Below, in pieces: positions 18,714 through 27,385 of a stretch of 64,000 nucleotides of DNA; position 1 is the stretch's first letter, and each line of letters starts with the position of its first letter. The stretch spans positions 124,001 to 188,000 of the forward strand of contig CAWISR010000003.1 of assembly GCA_963838845.1 (NCBI GenBank). Reading direction: 5' to 3'. The DNA is from CAVRXQ01 sp963838845. GTDB lineage: Bacteria; Actinomycetota; Acidimicrobiia; Acidimicrobiales; Bog-793. A program made the translations under genes and the position numbers. The notes under the pieces are model-generated. The model did no database searches and was not told the origin of the DNA. It saw only the letters and a program-made list of their open reading frames with translations.

Positions 18714-19021
18714 GGTGCCTCTCCGAGTATCGGCGGAACCTTGAAGCGCCCCGACTCTGTCGCGGGAGCTTGCGCGAGCACTTCGTCGCGATCAAGGCAC
18801 TGCACGATCTGGTCCGTGCGGACGACGTTTTCGATCTCGAGTGGGTGTGCGGTCGGACTGAATTCCGAGGTGTCGAGGGCGCGCACCGCATCCACGTGTT
18901 CGAGGATCGAGACCAGTTGTGCGGTGTAGCGATCGATCTCCTCGTCGCTCAGTGCGAGCCGCGCCAGGTCGGCTACGTGCACAACGTCGTCGCGAGTGAA
19001 AGCGGGGCGGGATTCAACCAC
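18710..19021 (-). CDS. gatC: Aspartyl/glutamyl-tRNA(Asn/Gln) amidotransferase subunit C
   Basis: 103 residues. The N-terminal part TRDDVVHVADLARLALSDEE and the C-terminal RTDQIVQCLDRDEVLAQAP are those of GatC, which wraps around GatA and stabilises the complex. It begins with GTG at 19021, 8 bases inside the end of the upstream hydrolase gene, so the hydrolase and gatCAB are likely one transcript. Confidence 0.95.
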   Translation of the reverse strand: MVESRPAFTRDDVVHVADLARLALSDEEIDRYTAQLVSILEHVDAVRALDTSEFSPTAHPLEIENVVRTDQIVQCLDRDEVLAQAPATESGRFKVPPILGEAP

Positions 19022-19769
19022 TGGTTACCTTCTCGGCGAACGCGACCGCCGCGGATTGGATCACCTTCGCGTCGTAATCGAGCGTGGCGACGTGGTAACT
19101 GCGCTCGAGAATGATGCGTTCGAGCGGGCCGCCGTACTCACGCTCGACAAGGTCAGAGGACTCCGTCGGCACCACGTGGTCGCTCCGGCTCGAAAGCAGC
19201 AACGCCGGACAGCCGATCTCAGAAAGCCGCGGCGCGATCGTCTCGGTTGCCTCGAAGATCGACACCATCGCGGCGATCGGTGTCGCCTCGTAGCCGCCGC
19301 CTGACTGACCGGGCTTCGCGATGTCCGATCCGATCGAAGGGATCGTCGTCGTCCCACCCTCGAGCGCGGCTTCGAGGAGCGAGTAGAGACTCGGGGCGGG
19401 CGGAGAGACCATCGGGTTGATGAGGACGAGGCCGGCCATTTCGGGATGGTGGAGCGCGAGGTCGAGCGCGAGCGTGCCCCCCATCGACAGACCACAGACC
19501 ACAACCGCATTTCCGCCCGACGCAAGACGTCGGTACGCGGCATCGGCAGCCCCAAACCACTCGGCGTATCGCCGATCGACGAGGTCCTCAACGCTCGTCC
19601 CGTGACCGGGAAGAAGGGGGAGCTCGATCGCGAACCCTGCGCTCTCGAACCCCTCGGCGAGCGGGCGCATCGAACGCGGCGTCCCGGTGTAACCGTGCAA
19701 CACGAGCACGCCAGACGCATGGCGGTCCGAGCCCGTCGAAGCTCGTGCGTCGGCGGCATGAGAGGTCAC
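19014..19769 (-). CDS. Alpha/beta hydrolase (carboxylesterase/monoacylglycerol lipase-like)
   Basis: 251 residues from the GTG at 19769. The oxyanion region GVLVLHGYTGTPRSMRPLAE, the nucleophile elbow VVCGLSMGGTLALDLAL (Ser in GLSMG), Asp in SSRSDHVVP and His in SYHVATLDYD give a complete catalytic triad, closest in pattern to the Est30-type carboxylesterases. The substrate is unknown; no signal peptide is present, so it is cytoplasmic. The start is chosen because a TACGAT hexamer ends 6 bases before it and there is no Shine-Dalgarno sequence. It overlaps gatC. Confidence 0.85.
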   Translation of the reverse strand: MTSHAADARASTGSDRHASGVLVLHGYTGTPRSMRPLAEGFESAGFAIELPLLPGHGTSVEDLVDRRYAEWFGAADAAYRRLASGGNAVVVCGLSMGGTLALDLALHHPEMAGLVLINPMVSPPAPSLYSLLEAALEGGTTTIPSIGSDIAKPGQSGGGYEATPIAAMVSIFEATETIAPRLSEIGCPALLLSSRSDHVVPTESSDLVEREYGGPLERIILERSYHVATLDYDAKVIQSAAVAFAEKVTSG

Positions 19770-19775
19770 GCTCGC

Positions 19776-19781
19776 ATCGTA
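19776..19781 (-). promoter_or_regulatory. Putative -10 hexamer for leaderless hydrolase-gatCAB mRNA
   Basis: TACGAT on the reverse strand, followed by 6 bases and the GTG start at 19769. No Shine-Dalgarno sequence is present. Confidence 0.45.
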
Positions 19782-19836
19782 TAGAGCGACGACGACCACG
19801 CTTCCTCGTCGATCGCTCGCACCAGAAGTCGACGAT

Positions 19837-19842
19837 TACTGT
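19837..19842 (+). promoter_or_regulatory. Putative -10 hexamer for the SCP2-like gene
   Basis: TACTGT about 46 bases before the ATG at 19888, in the divergent region shared with the hydrolase gene. It fits the TAnnnT pattern; no convincing -35 box. Confidence 0.25.
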
Positions 19843-19887
19843 CCGAACGAATTCTTCCGCACGCGGCTCCAGGGAGGCGCCAAGCAG

Positions 19888-20295
19888 ATGACGAAGCACG
19901 ACTTTCTCAGCCCGGAATGGGTGGACGCCGCCCGTGCGATCTACGCCCGCTTCCAGTCCGCTGCAGTGCCGCCGACGATCCCGCTGAAGATGAATCTCGT
20001 CGTCGAGGACGTGCCGTTTGCCGAGGATCGCTTTGACGCACACCTCGACACCTCGGCGGGCGTCGCGGAGGTCGAGATCGGCCACGTCGAGGACCCCGAC
20101 CTCACCGTCACCCTTCCCTATGACCTTGCGAAGTCCGTCTTCGTCGACGGCAATGCGCAAGCGGGCGTCGAGGCGTTCATGATGGGTCTCGTTCGCGTCG
20201 ATGGCGACGTGACGAAGCTGCTCGCGTTCCAGCAACAGCCGCCTTCGCCCGCACAAGCCGATATCGCGGGCGAGATCCGCGCCGTAACCGCCTGA
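19888..20295 (+). CDS. SCP2 sterol-binding domain protein
   Basis: 135 residues in one small alpha/beta domain. The features PPTIPLKMNLVVEDVPF, DPDLTVTLPYDLAKSVFVDG and AGVEAFMMGLVRVDGDVTKL follow the SCP2-like pattern, which offers a hydrophobic tunnel for lipids or acyl-CoA. No catalytic domain is fused. The ATG at 19888 follows GGGAGG. It is divergent from the hydrolase and convergent with ligA (12 bases between stops). The ligand is unknown. Confidence 0.85.
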   Translation: MTKHDFLSPEWVDAARAIYARFQSAAVPPTIPLKMNLVVEDVPFAEDRFDAHLDTSAGVAEVEIGHVEDPDLTVTLPYDLAKSVFVDGNAQAGVEAFMMGLVRVDGDVTKLLAFQQQPPSPAQADIAGEIRAVTA

Positions 20296-20307
20296 CGGAA
20301 AGCTCTC

Positions 20308-22443
20308 TTAAAGCTGGCCGGTCTCCAACAGACGCACGAACCCGGTCTCGTCAAGGACCGGAATGCCGAGCTCTTCGGCCTGCGAGGTCTTCGCCGCGCC
20401 GGGATCGGCGCCGACGACGACAGCGAAGGTCCGCTTCGAGACCGAGCCCGGGGACTTGCCACCACGCTCGGTGATCGCGGCTTCCGCCTCCTCCCGGCTG
20501 AACCCGGAAAGCGTCCCGGTGACCACGATCGACTTCCCGGTGAGTACCCCAGCCGTCTCTGTTCGGCCGCCCGGACGGTACGAATCGGAAGTGAGAACGA
20601 CGCCGGCGCGACGCAGCTTTTCGATCACCTCAAGATTCGTTTCGATATGGAAGAACGCGTGCACGCTCTCGGCGATCACCTCGCCAACGCCATCGACCGC
20701 AGAGAGCTGCGAGGCATCGGCGCGCGCGATGGCGTCGATGTCCGGGAACGCTCGTGCGAGCGCCTGAGCTGCGCTGCCACCAATGTGGCGGATCGACACC
20801 CCGACGAGCACGCGCTGCAGCCCGCGAGTTTTCGAAGACTCGATGGCATCGATGAGGCTCTTCGCCGAGAGCTCGCCGAGACGATCGATCTGCGCAAGGC
20901 GACCCGCCTCGAGCTCGTAAATGTCGCCGACATCGCCCAGCAGGTGCTCGTCGACGAGCTGGAGGACTCGTTTCTCGCCGAGCCCTTCGATGTCCATCGC
21001 CCCACGCGAGGCGAAGTGCGTGATCCGTTCCACCCTCTGGGCTTCGCACTCGGTATTCACGCAGTAGGTGTCTGCCTCGCCCTCGAGACGGACGAGCGCT
21101 GTGTTGCAGCTTGGACATCGTGTTGGGAACTTCCACGGCCGGGAGTTCGTCGGACGCAACGACAGCACAGGTCCGACGACCTCCGGGATTACATCGCCGG
21201 CCTTGCGGACGATGACGGTATCGCCAGGGCGCACGTCTTTGATGCGGACCTGGTCTTCGTTGTGCAATGTCGCCTTCGAGACCGTCGATCCCGACACCAC
21301 GACAGGCTCCAGCAGCGCGAAAGGCGTCGCGCGACCTGTCCTGCCGACCGAGACGAAGATGTCCTCGAGCAAGGTCGTGCGCTCCTCGGGCGGGAACTTG
21401 AACGCCACGACCCAGCGCGGCGCGTGGCTCGTCGAGCCGAGCACGCGTTGCAGCTCGAGGCTGTTCACCTTGGCGACGGCGCCGTCGATGTCGTAGTCGA
21501 GATCGTGGCGGTGTTCCTTCCAGTGGTTCGCGAAGTCGTAGACCTCGCCGAGCGTCTCGACGACGCGGTTCTCACCGTTCACCGGAAGGCCGGCACGACT
21601 CACGAGATCGAGCGCCTGGGAATGCGTGGTGAGCGAAACGCCCTGCGGTCCGGCAGCGCCGCCGTCGACCTCGCCGACCTGGTAAGCCCAGAACGAAAGC
21701 GGACGCGAGGAGGTGACCGAGGGATCCTTCTGCCGCAGCGATCCAGCGGCGGAGTTGCGCGGGTTCGCGAACGGTCGCAATCCCGCCCTCTCCTGACGAC
21801 GGTTCAGCTCCTCGAAGGCAGAGAGCGGCAGGTACACCTCGCCGCGCACCTCGAACACCGCGGGAACGTCGGCGCCTTTCAGCGACAGTCGGTGCGGGAT
21901 AACGGAAATCGTCCGCACGTTGGCGGTGACGTCCTCACCCGTCGTGCCGTCACCTCGTGTCGCTGCCTGCACGAGAACACCCCGCTCGTAGCGCAGCGAG
22001 ATCGCGAGGCCATCGATCTTCGGTTCGCAGACGACTTCCACGTTTCCGGACTTCGAGCTCGCACCGGCAGCGGCGAGGTTGCGCTCCACACGCTCCCCCC
22101 AGCGCTTGAGCTCCTCGAGCGAGAAGACGTTGTCGATGCTCATCATCGGGACGCGGTGTCGCACCGGCGCGAAGAGCCCTGACGGTGCAGCACCGACCTC
22201 TTGAAGCGGAGACCCCTCGCGCAGATCCTGGTGTTCTTCTTCGAGGTTCTTGAGTTCGACGACAAGAGCGTCGTACTCGGCGTCGGCGATCTCCGGTGCG
22301 TCGTCTTGGAAGTACCGGTCGCGGTGGTAGCGGATGAGCCTCGCGAGCTCGCGCGCCCGAGCGACGGGATCCATCTCCTTCTCGGATTGCTCGCGCGCGA
22401 GATTCTCAACCTCGGACTGCTCGTCGGAATCGTCCCGCTTCAC
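20308..22443 (-). CDS. ligA: NAD+-dependent DNA ligase
   Basis: 711 residues with the full domain order: Ia domain (YHRDRYFQDDAPEIADAEYD), adenylation domain with the KxDG lysine (CEPKIDGLAISL), OB fold, four-Cys zinc finger (CPSCNTALV and YCVNTECEAQR), helix-hairpin-helix repeats and a C-terminal BRCT domain (KSIVVTGTLSGFSREEAEA). It seals nicks in replication and repair. It starts with GTG at 22443, overlapping the mnmA stop as GTGA; the first ~20 residues are an acidic extension. Confidence 0.97.
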   Translation of the reverse strand: MKRDDSDEQSEVENLAREQSEKEMDPVARARELARLIRYHRDRYFQDDAPEIADAEYDALVVELKNLEEEHQDLREGSPLQEVGAAPSGLFAPVRHRVPMMSIDNVFSLEELKRWGERVERNLAAAGASSKSGNVEVVCEPKIDGLAISLRYERGVLVQAATRGDGTTGEDVTANVRTISVIPHRLSLKGADVPAVFEVRGEVYLPLSAFEELNRRQERAGLRPFANPRNSAAGSLRQKDPSVTSSRPLSFWAYQVGEVDGGAAGPQGVSLTTHSQALDLVSRAGLPVNGENRVVETLGEVYDFANHWKEHRHDLDYDIDGAVAKVNSLELQRVLGSTSHAPRWVVAFKFPPEERTTLLEDIFVSVGRTGRATPFALLEPVVVSGSTVSKATLHNEDQVRIKDVRPGDTVIVRKAGDVIPEVVGPVLSLRPTNSRPWKFPTRCPSCNTALVRLEGEADTYCVNTECEAQRVERITHFASRGAMDIEGLGEKRVLQLVDEHLLGDVGDIYELEAGRLAQIDRLGELSAKSLIDAIESSKTRGLQRVLVGVSIRHIGGSAAQALARAFPDIDAIARADASQLSAVDGVGEVIAESVHAFFHIETNLEVIEKLRRAGVVLTSDSYRPGGRTETAGVLTGKSIVVTGTLSGFSREEAEAAITERGGKSPGSVSKRTFAVVVGADPGAAKTSQAEELGIPVLDETGFVRLLETGQL

Positions 22444-23475
22444 GCGGCGATCCCCGCGCCGACGACCTCGTCACCGACGTAGCAGGCGACGACCTGCCCC
22501 GGCGCCGGTCGACGGGCGGGCTCGCTGAAGCGGATTCCCGACTCGGTGATGCGTGCGCGACAGACGCGACCGTGCGCGCTCGACTGGGCGAGAACCGGAG
22601 ATCCCACGTCGAGTCTTCGCGCGATCCATGTGCGCGGATCGAGGGTCACTTCGTCGACGAGGAGATCCCCCCGGTCGCCGACGAGCACCGTCCGGTGTTC
22701 GACGTCGACCGCGACGACGAATCTCGGCGGCTGCCCGGCAACGCCAAGCCCGCGACGTTGGCCGACGGTCACGAGCTCCACGGCGCCGACCTCGCCGATC
22801 GACTCCCCAGTCGCGGCGTCGACGACGTTGCCGCGGTGCGTGGGGATGTGCGACGCGACGAAGTGGCGCCTCGCCTCGGGATCGGATCTCGAGGAGATGA
22901 AGCAGACATCCTGGCTTTCCGGCTTCGCGAAGGTTCGCAGCCCTTTTCGCCGGGCGAGCTCTCGCACATGGGACTTCGTGAACGTCCCGATCGGCAAAAC
23001 GACCCGCGAGCTGCTTCGAGCTGAGCGTCGAAAGGACGTAGGACTGGTCCTTTCGCACGTCGATGCCCCGTAACAAGTGCGGTGACCCGTCTCGAATTTC
23101 GAGCCGTGCATGGTGACCTGTGGCGATGACGTCGAAGCCGAGGCGGAAAGCCCGCTCGGCAAAAGCACCGAACTTCAGCTTCGTGTTGCAGTCGACGCAC
23201 GGATTCGGGGTGCGCCCGACGGCATGCTCAGCGACGTAGGGATCGATGACGCCGGCGGTGAACTGCTCGTTGAGGTTGAAGACACGATGATCGATCCCGA
23301 GACGATCGGCGACGCGGCGTGCGTCATCAACGTCGGCGACCGAGCAGCAACCCGAGTCGCTCGGCCCGCCCCAGAGCTTCATCGTCGCCCCGACGACGTC
23401 GTGGCCTTGCTCGACGAGGAGGGCGGCCGCGACGGAGGAGTCCACTCCGCCCGACATCGCGACGAGCACGCGCAT
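22440..23475 (-). CDS. mnmA: tRNA-specific 2-thiouridylase MnmA, frameshifted near 23004
   Basis: The N-terminal part (from ATG 23475) has the PP-loop MSGGVDSSVAAALL, the catalytic Cys region RTPNPCVDCNTKLKFG and YVLSTLSSKQLA. The protein then continues in another frame with VVLPIGTFTKSHVRELARR, KPESQDVCFIS (second Cys) and the C-terminal beta domains. Dropping one G from the GGG (coding strand) at 23003-23005 joins the two into a normal MnmA of about 344 residues. The enzyme thiolates U34 of tRNA Lys, Glu and Gln, using sulfur from the cysteine desulfurase encoded 3 bases upstream. The indel is probably a sequence error, but a real lesion cannot be excluded. Confidence 0.88.
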
Positions 23476-23478
23476 CGT

Positions 23479-24621
23479 TCAGGCCTTCGCGTCGACCATC
23501 CGCGACGAAAGCGTCGAGGCCGCGTCCTCGATCGCTCTCAGCGCGTGGGAGATCTCTTCGTCGGTGGTCGTCTCTCCGAGCGTGAACCGCACACCCTCGC
23601 GTGCCGCCGCGGGCGGCCAGCCGATCGCGACAAGCACATGACTCGGTTCGAGTGCTCCCGACGAGCATGCCGAGCCCGCCGACGCTGCGACACCCCGCTC
23701 GTCGAGCATGACGAGCAGCTCCTCGGCGAGCAGACCGGGAAAGCGGACGTGGGCGAACCCGGGCGCGGTCGACGACCTGGGCACCGTTTCGAGCGCCGGA
23801 GTCGAAGCCCCGAGCCCATCGAGGAACCGGTCGCGCAATCGACGCACGCGCACGCCCCGCGCTTGCCGCTCGCGCGCCGCCTCGTCCGCCGCCGCGGCCA
23901 TCCCGACGATTCCCGCGACGTTCTCGGTTCCCGGTCGCAGCGACCGCTCTTGGCTGCCTCCGACGACGATCGGCAGCAGCTTTCCCCTCGCCTGCTTGCG
24001 GATGACAAGCGCCCCGACCCCTTTCGGACCACCGATCTTGTGCGCCGAGATCGACACGAGGTCACACTGGCCGCAGAGCTCGCCGAGAGCGAACCACGGA
24101 GCCGCCTGCACCGCATCGGTGTGAACGAGAGCGTCCGGCGCCAGCCGGTGCGCGAGTTCGACGACCTCGGCGACTGGCTGGACGGTGCCAAGTTCGTTGT
24201 TCACCGTCATCACGCTCACGAGCGCGACGGATCCATCGAGGGCGCCCTCGAGCGCTTGGAGATCGACCATGCCCTCGCTGGTCGCGCCAACGAGGGCCGC
24301 GGAACTCCGCCGGGCCGGATTCAACACGGCGTGGTGCTCGACGGTCGTGGTGACGATCGACCCCGTCGCGCGGGCTGCGACACCTTGGATCGCCAGGTTG
24401 TCGGACTCGGTCCCCCCGGAGGTGAAGATGACCTCACCCGGTTCGCACCCACAGAACGCCGCGATCACGTCGCGCGCGTCGTCGATCGCCCGGCGCGCGG
24501 CACGGCCGGTGTGGTAAATCCCCGAAGGATTTCCGAAGCTCTCTTGAAGGTAGGGAAGCATCGCCGTAAGCGCACTGGCGCGGAGGGGCGTCGTGGCGGC
24601 GTGGTCGAGGTAGCTCGACAT
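23479..24621 (-). CDS. iscS: Cysteine desulfurase (NifS/IscS family)
   Basis: 380 residues. SYLDHAATTPLR at the N-terminus, FTSGGTESDNLAI, the PLP lysine in SISAHKIGGPKGVGAL and the catalytic-loop Cys in SAGSACSSGALEPSHVL are all present. It moves sulfur from cysteine to acceptors for Fe-S clusters and thio-tRNA. Position directly before mnmA suggests that tRNA thiolation is its main task here. I chose the ATG at 24621 with GGGGA 8 bases upstream; in-frame starts up to 24681 exist. There is no iscU-like gene nearby. Confidence 0.93.
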   Translation of the reverse strand: MSSYLDHAATTPLRASALTAMLPYLQESFGNPSGIYHTGRAARRAIDDARDVIAAFCGCEPGEVIFTSGGTESDNLAIQGVAARATGSIVTTTVEHHAVLNPARRSSAALVGATSEGMVDLQALEGALDGSVALVSVMTVNNELGTVQPVAEVVELAHRLAPDALVHTDAVQAAPWFALGELCGQCDLVSISAHKIGGPKGVGALVIRKQARGKLLPIVVGGSQERSLRPGTENVAGIVGMAAAADEAARERQARGVRVRRLRDRFLDGLGASTPALETVPRSSTAPGFAHVRFPGLLAEELLVMLDERGVAASAGSACSSGALEPSHVLVAIGWPPAAAREGVRFTLGETTTDEEISHALRAIEDAASTLSSRMVDAKA

Positions 24622-24647
24622 CGTGGTGTCCCCGTTGGCACTGGGCA

Positions 24648-25781
24648 TTACGACTTCAATCCCTCGGTTCCGACGTAGCACGCCGCCTCCGACTGGCTCA
24701 ACGGCGCGATCGCCGGCGCTGACGCGCCGGTCGTGATCCGGGCGACCTGCGGTTCTGAATTGCCGACCTTCGCCAGTTTCGCGCTGTTCGCATCGCCCAC
24801 CACCTCGATCTCGAAGAATCGGGTCGTCGTCCGCGCGACGACCGCCAGTGCGGGGGCGTCGGTTCCGACGTAGGGCGAGAGGTGGTCCGCCGCGAAGATC
24901 TCAAGGAACCACTTGTTCGAGTTCGCATCGTCGTTGTAGAGCTTCGCGGAATCCTGCGGCGGGTTGCAGGCGTCGGTGGCGCTCTGCACGACGAGCAGCG
25001 GCGGTGCCGTGCGATGGCCGGCGTAGGGATCAGGAGCGCCTTGCGGGTAGTACCACTCGGCTCCCGACAGCACGGCGACCGCGCGGTAGGTGAGCCCCGG
25101 GTGTACGTCGAACTGGCTGTCGTAGGCGGCCATCCCGACCGTGTCGCCGCCGTCGGACTGGCCGGCGAGCCCGATGCGCGAGGCGTCGATGAGACCAGAG
25201 AGCCGGGGGCACGACGACGATCGCTCGCGAGAATCGTCGATCATCGAGTGGATTACGAAGGCGACATCGCCGGGCTGATGCACATCGTCCTCTTCGGCGT
25301 CGGGGATCTTGTCCTCTTCGGCGGCGGCGGCATTCGTCTCGGGGAAGATCGGCGCGGCGACGACAAAGCCGGCCCGCACCCACTCGTCGAGCAGGGGTGC
25401 GTACCAGTCGGGCATCGTCGCGTAACCGTGTGCGAAGACGATCAGCGGGAACGGCTTGTTCGACGCCGGTGTGGCGTGGCCTCGGCCAGGTGAGTACGTG
25501 GGGTAACGGATCTCGGTCTCGAGGGTCCGGTAGGGCAGCGGCAGTCCGGTAGACGCGCTGAGGGACGTGCGGGTGTGGTCGACGAAGGTGCACGTCACCT
25601 CGGCGACGTAGTACCGCCGGTGCGGAGCGTCTTTCGACGTGTTCGGAGGGTGATTGGCCCCCGAGGCGACGACGGCGCCGATCACGACGAGACCGGCAAC
25701 GCCGACGAGAACGAAAAGTGTCCGGCCGCGGCGGCGGGCGGCGAGGCGCGCAGCGTCGGCGCGAGAGGAGTTCCGGGGCAC
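24648..25781 (-). CDS. Membrane-anchored alpha/beta hydrolase (esterase/PAF-acetylhydrolase-like)
   Basis: 377 residues. A basic N-terminus (AARLAARRRGR) precedes one membrane segment (about 22-42, TLFVLVGVAGLVVIGAVVAS), so the rest should be outside the membrane. The hydrolase part has FPLIVFAHGYATMPDWYAPL with a His-Gly oxyanion motif and the nucleophile elbow IGLAGQSDGGDTVGM (Ser in GQSDG). The late VVQSATDACNPP and AADHLSPY could supply Asp and His. The substrate is unknown. The GTG start at 25781 lies 7 bases after a TACCGT hexamer and has no Shine-Dalgarno sequence. Confidence 0.8.
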   Translation of the reverse strand: MPRNSSRADAARLAARRRGRTLFVLVGVAGLVVIGAVVASGANHPPNTSKDAPHRRYYVAEVTCTFVDHTRTSLSASTGLPLPYRTLETEIRYPTYSPGRGHATPASNKPFPLIVFAHGYATMPDWYAPLLDEWVRAGFVVAAPIFPETNAAAAEEDKIPDAEEDDVHQPGDVAFVIHSMIDDSRERSSSCPRLSGLIDASRIGLAGQSDGGDTVGMAAYDSQFDVHPGLTYRAVAVLSGAEWYYPQGAPDPYAGHRTAPPLLVVQSATDACNPPQDSAKLYNDDANSNKWFLEIFAADHLSPYVGTDAPALAVVARTTTRFFEIEVVGDANSAKLAKVGNSEPQVARITTGASAPAIAPLSQSEAACYVGTEGLKS

Positions 25782-25788
25782 GTAGAAA

Positions 25789-25794
25789 ACGGTA
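25789..25794 (-). promoter_or_regulatory. Putative -10 hexamer for leaderless esterase mRNA
   Basis: TACCGT on the reverse strand, then 7 bases and the GTG start at 25781; no Shine-Dalgarno sequence. Confidence 0.4.
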
Positions 25795-25826
25795 TCGGGC
25801 GCGCCGACCCGGCATCGGCGTCATGC

Positions 25827-26288
25827 TCAGGCGGGCTGCCACACCATGATGACGAGCGCGACGACGAAAAGTACCGAGGTCACCGCCGACCATCCTTCGC
25901 ACCTCCTTGCGGCGACACGGATCGCGGCGACGTCGGTTCTCGCGGCGAGATGCACCTGGATGCGCCGCTCTGCCGGAAAGACTCCGCCCGTCGCGGCCCC
26001 GGTGGCGGCAAGCCAGATACCAAGGCCGATCCAGGGCCAGGCGTGATCGGCGATCGAGGCGCCGCCCAGGCCGACGAGCGTCCCACCGAACACCGGCACG
26101 AGGAAAAGCGCCCACTCGGCCCAGTTCCGCCCGGGCTTGAAGTACCTCCGCGCGGAATCGTCCGACATCGGATCGGCGCGCTGGCGCAGCGCTGAGGCAT
26201 AGCGCCCAGTCGCGGCGAGCGACCCGAACGCCACGACCGCCGAGACGACATGCAGCACCTCGACGACGTCATACGCGGGACCATTCAT
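25827..26288 (-). CDS. Four-helix integral membrane protein, DUF2269-like
   Basis: 153 residues with four hydrophobic segments (VVEVLHVVSAVVAFGSLAAT; WALFLVPVFGGTLVGLGGAS; WIGLGIWLAATGAATGG; AVTSVLFVVALVIMVW). The early His in VLHVVSAVVAFG and the layout match the DUF2269/YndJ-type family of small membrane proteins of unknown function. It begins at ATG 26288 and diverges from galT. I cannot assign a role. Confidence 0.65.
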   Translation of the reverse strand: MNGPAYDVVEVLHVVSAVVAFGSLAATGRYASALRQRADPMSDDSARRYFKPGRNWAEWALFLVPVFGGTLVGLGGASIADHAWPWIGLGIWLAATGAATGGVFPAERRIQVHLAARTDVAAIRVAARRCEGWSAVTSVLFVVALVIMVWQPA

Positions 26289-26319
26289 CAAGATGATTCG
26301 CTTCGGGTCGCGCGCTCGC

Positions 26320-26325
26320 TAACGT
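26320..26325 (+). promoter_or_regulatory. Putative -10 hexamer upstream of galT and its leader ORF
   Basis: TAACGT ends 8 bases before an ATG at 26334 that opens a 12-codon ORF. A leaderless mRNA starting at or near 26334 would carry that ORF first. Confidence 0.4.
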
Positions 26326-26333
26326 CGTCAGGC

Positions 26334-26372
26334 ATGTTGAATGTCGCAGTGCGGCGCGTCGGGGCGCCGTGA
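26334..26372 (+). CDS. Twelve-codon leader ORF overlapping the galT start
   Basis: The ORF encodes MLNVAVRRVGAP and ends with TGA at 26370-26372, which overlaps the galT GTG (26369-26371) in a GTGA. The galT start lacks a good Shine-Dalgarno sequence, so ribosomes finishing this peptide could restart on galT. Nothing shows that the peptide itself has a function; the arrangement is the evidence. Confidence 0.35.
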   Translation: MLNVAVRRVGAP

Positions 26373-27385
26373 ACCAACTCCGCCTCGACCCGCTCTCTGG
26401 TCGGTGGGTCGTCGTTTCGACGAACCGGAATCCAAGCCCTGGGCTCTTCCGCCCCCGCGAGACCCACCCCGCGAGCCAGCGGGCGGAGTGCCCCTTCTGC
26501 CCGGGGCACGAGGGTTCGACGCCGCCCGCCCTCGAGACCTACGGCGCCGAAGGCCGCTGGCTCGTCCGCGTCGTCCCGAACCTCTACCCGGCGTTCGCCG
26601 GCTCCCAGCAGTTCGTCGTCACGAACAAAGGCCCGGTGTTCACCGAGGCGCCGGCGAGCGGGATCCACGAGATCCTCATTTTCTCGCCCGACCACGACCT
26701 GTCGTGGTCCCGCTTCACCGACGAGCAGTGCGGCCTCGTGATGGCCGCGATCCGCGACCGCATCGAGGAACACCAGGGAACCCCCGGGCTGCGCTACAGC
26801 CAGGTGCTGGTGAATTTCGGGGTTGAGGCTGGCGCCTCCCAGGAACACCCCCACGGCCAGCTGCTCGGGATCCCCTTTGTGCCCCGCGAGCTCGTCGACG
26901 AGCAGGGCAGCTTCAGCCGCTTCCACGGCGGCTGCCTGATCTGCACCGCGGCCGCGTCCGAAGAGCGAGTCGGCTACCGCCTCGTCCAGGTGACGGACCA
27001 GGCCGTGACGATCGCGCCGTTCTGGAGTGGAACGCCCTACGAAATGCTCGTCGTTCCCCGCTCGCACGAAGCGCAGCTTCAGCTGTCGCCCCCAGACACC
27101 CTCGTCGGCTTCGGCACCGCCATCCGCGATGCGCTCGCCGCCCTCGACAAGACAGCGGGAAGCCCTGCCTACAACCTCATCTTCCACTCGGCTCCGTACC
27201 GGTCGACTGCGCCGTTCCATTGGCATGCGCACATCCTCCCCAAGCTCACGACGCACGCTGGCTTCGAACTCGGCACCGGGGTCTACGTCAACATCGTCCC
27301 GCCCGAGGTTGCCGCTGATGAACTGCGCGCCGCGATCCCCTCGGCGTCGAACGGACCTCAGACCGCGACGAGCGTCGCTTCGTAG
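26369..27385 (+). CDS. galT: Galactose-1-phosphate uridylyltransferase
   Basis: 338 residues, HIT-like fold. The N-terminus NQLRLDPLSGRWVVVSTNRN fits the actinobacterial branch; a CPFCPGHE motif (zinc ligands) and the active-site motif EHPHGQL with the nucleophilic His are present, followed by FHWHAHILPKLT in the second domain. It exchanges UMP between UDP-glucose and galactose-1-phosphate. It begins with GTG at 26369, overlapping a 12-codon leader ORF, and its last 28 bases overlap the convergent maltokinase-like gene. No galK or galE is in the window. Confidence 0.92.
   Translation: MNQLRLDPLSGRWVVVSTNRNPSPGLFRPRETHPASQRAECPFCPGHEGSTPPALETYGAEGRWLVRVVPNLYPAFAGSQQFVVTNKGPVFTEAPASGIHEILIFSPDHDLSWSRFTDEQCGLVMAAIRDRIEEHQGTPGLRYSQVLVNFGVEAGASQEHPHGQLLGIPFVPRELVDEQGSFSRFHGGCLICTAAASEERVGYRLVQVTDQAVTIAPFWSGTPYEMLVVPRSHEAQLQLSPPDTLVGFGTAIRDALAALDKTAGSPAYNLIFHSAPYRSTAPFHWHAHILPKLTTHAGFELGTGVYVNIVPPEVAADELRAAIPSASNGPQTATSVAS

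Noticed and set aside
17214..18929. 571-codon plus-strand ORF
   Set aside because: It is antisense to gatA, with shadow-frame composition.
22471..23475. Reading the mnmA N-terminal frame to its own stop as a 334-residue protein
   Set aside because: After SSKQLAG the sequence becomes Arg-rich and loses all family motifs, which continue in another frame.
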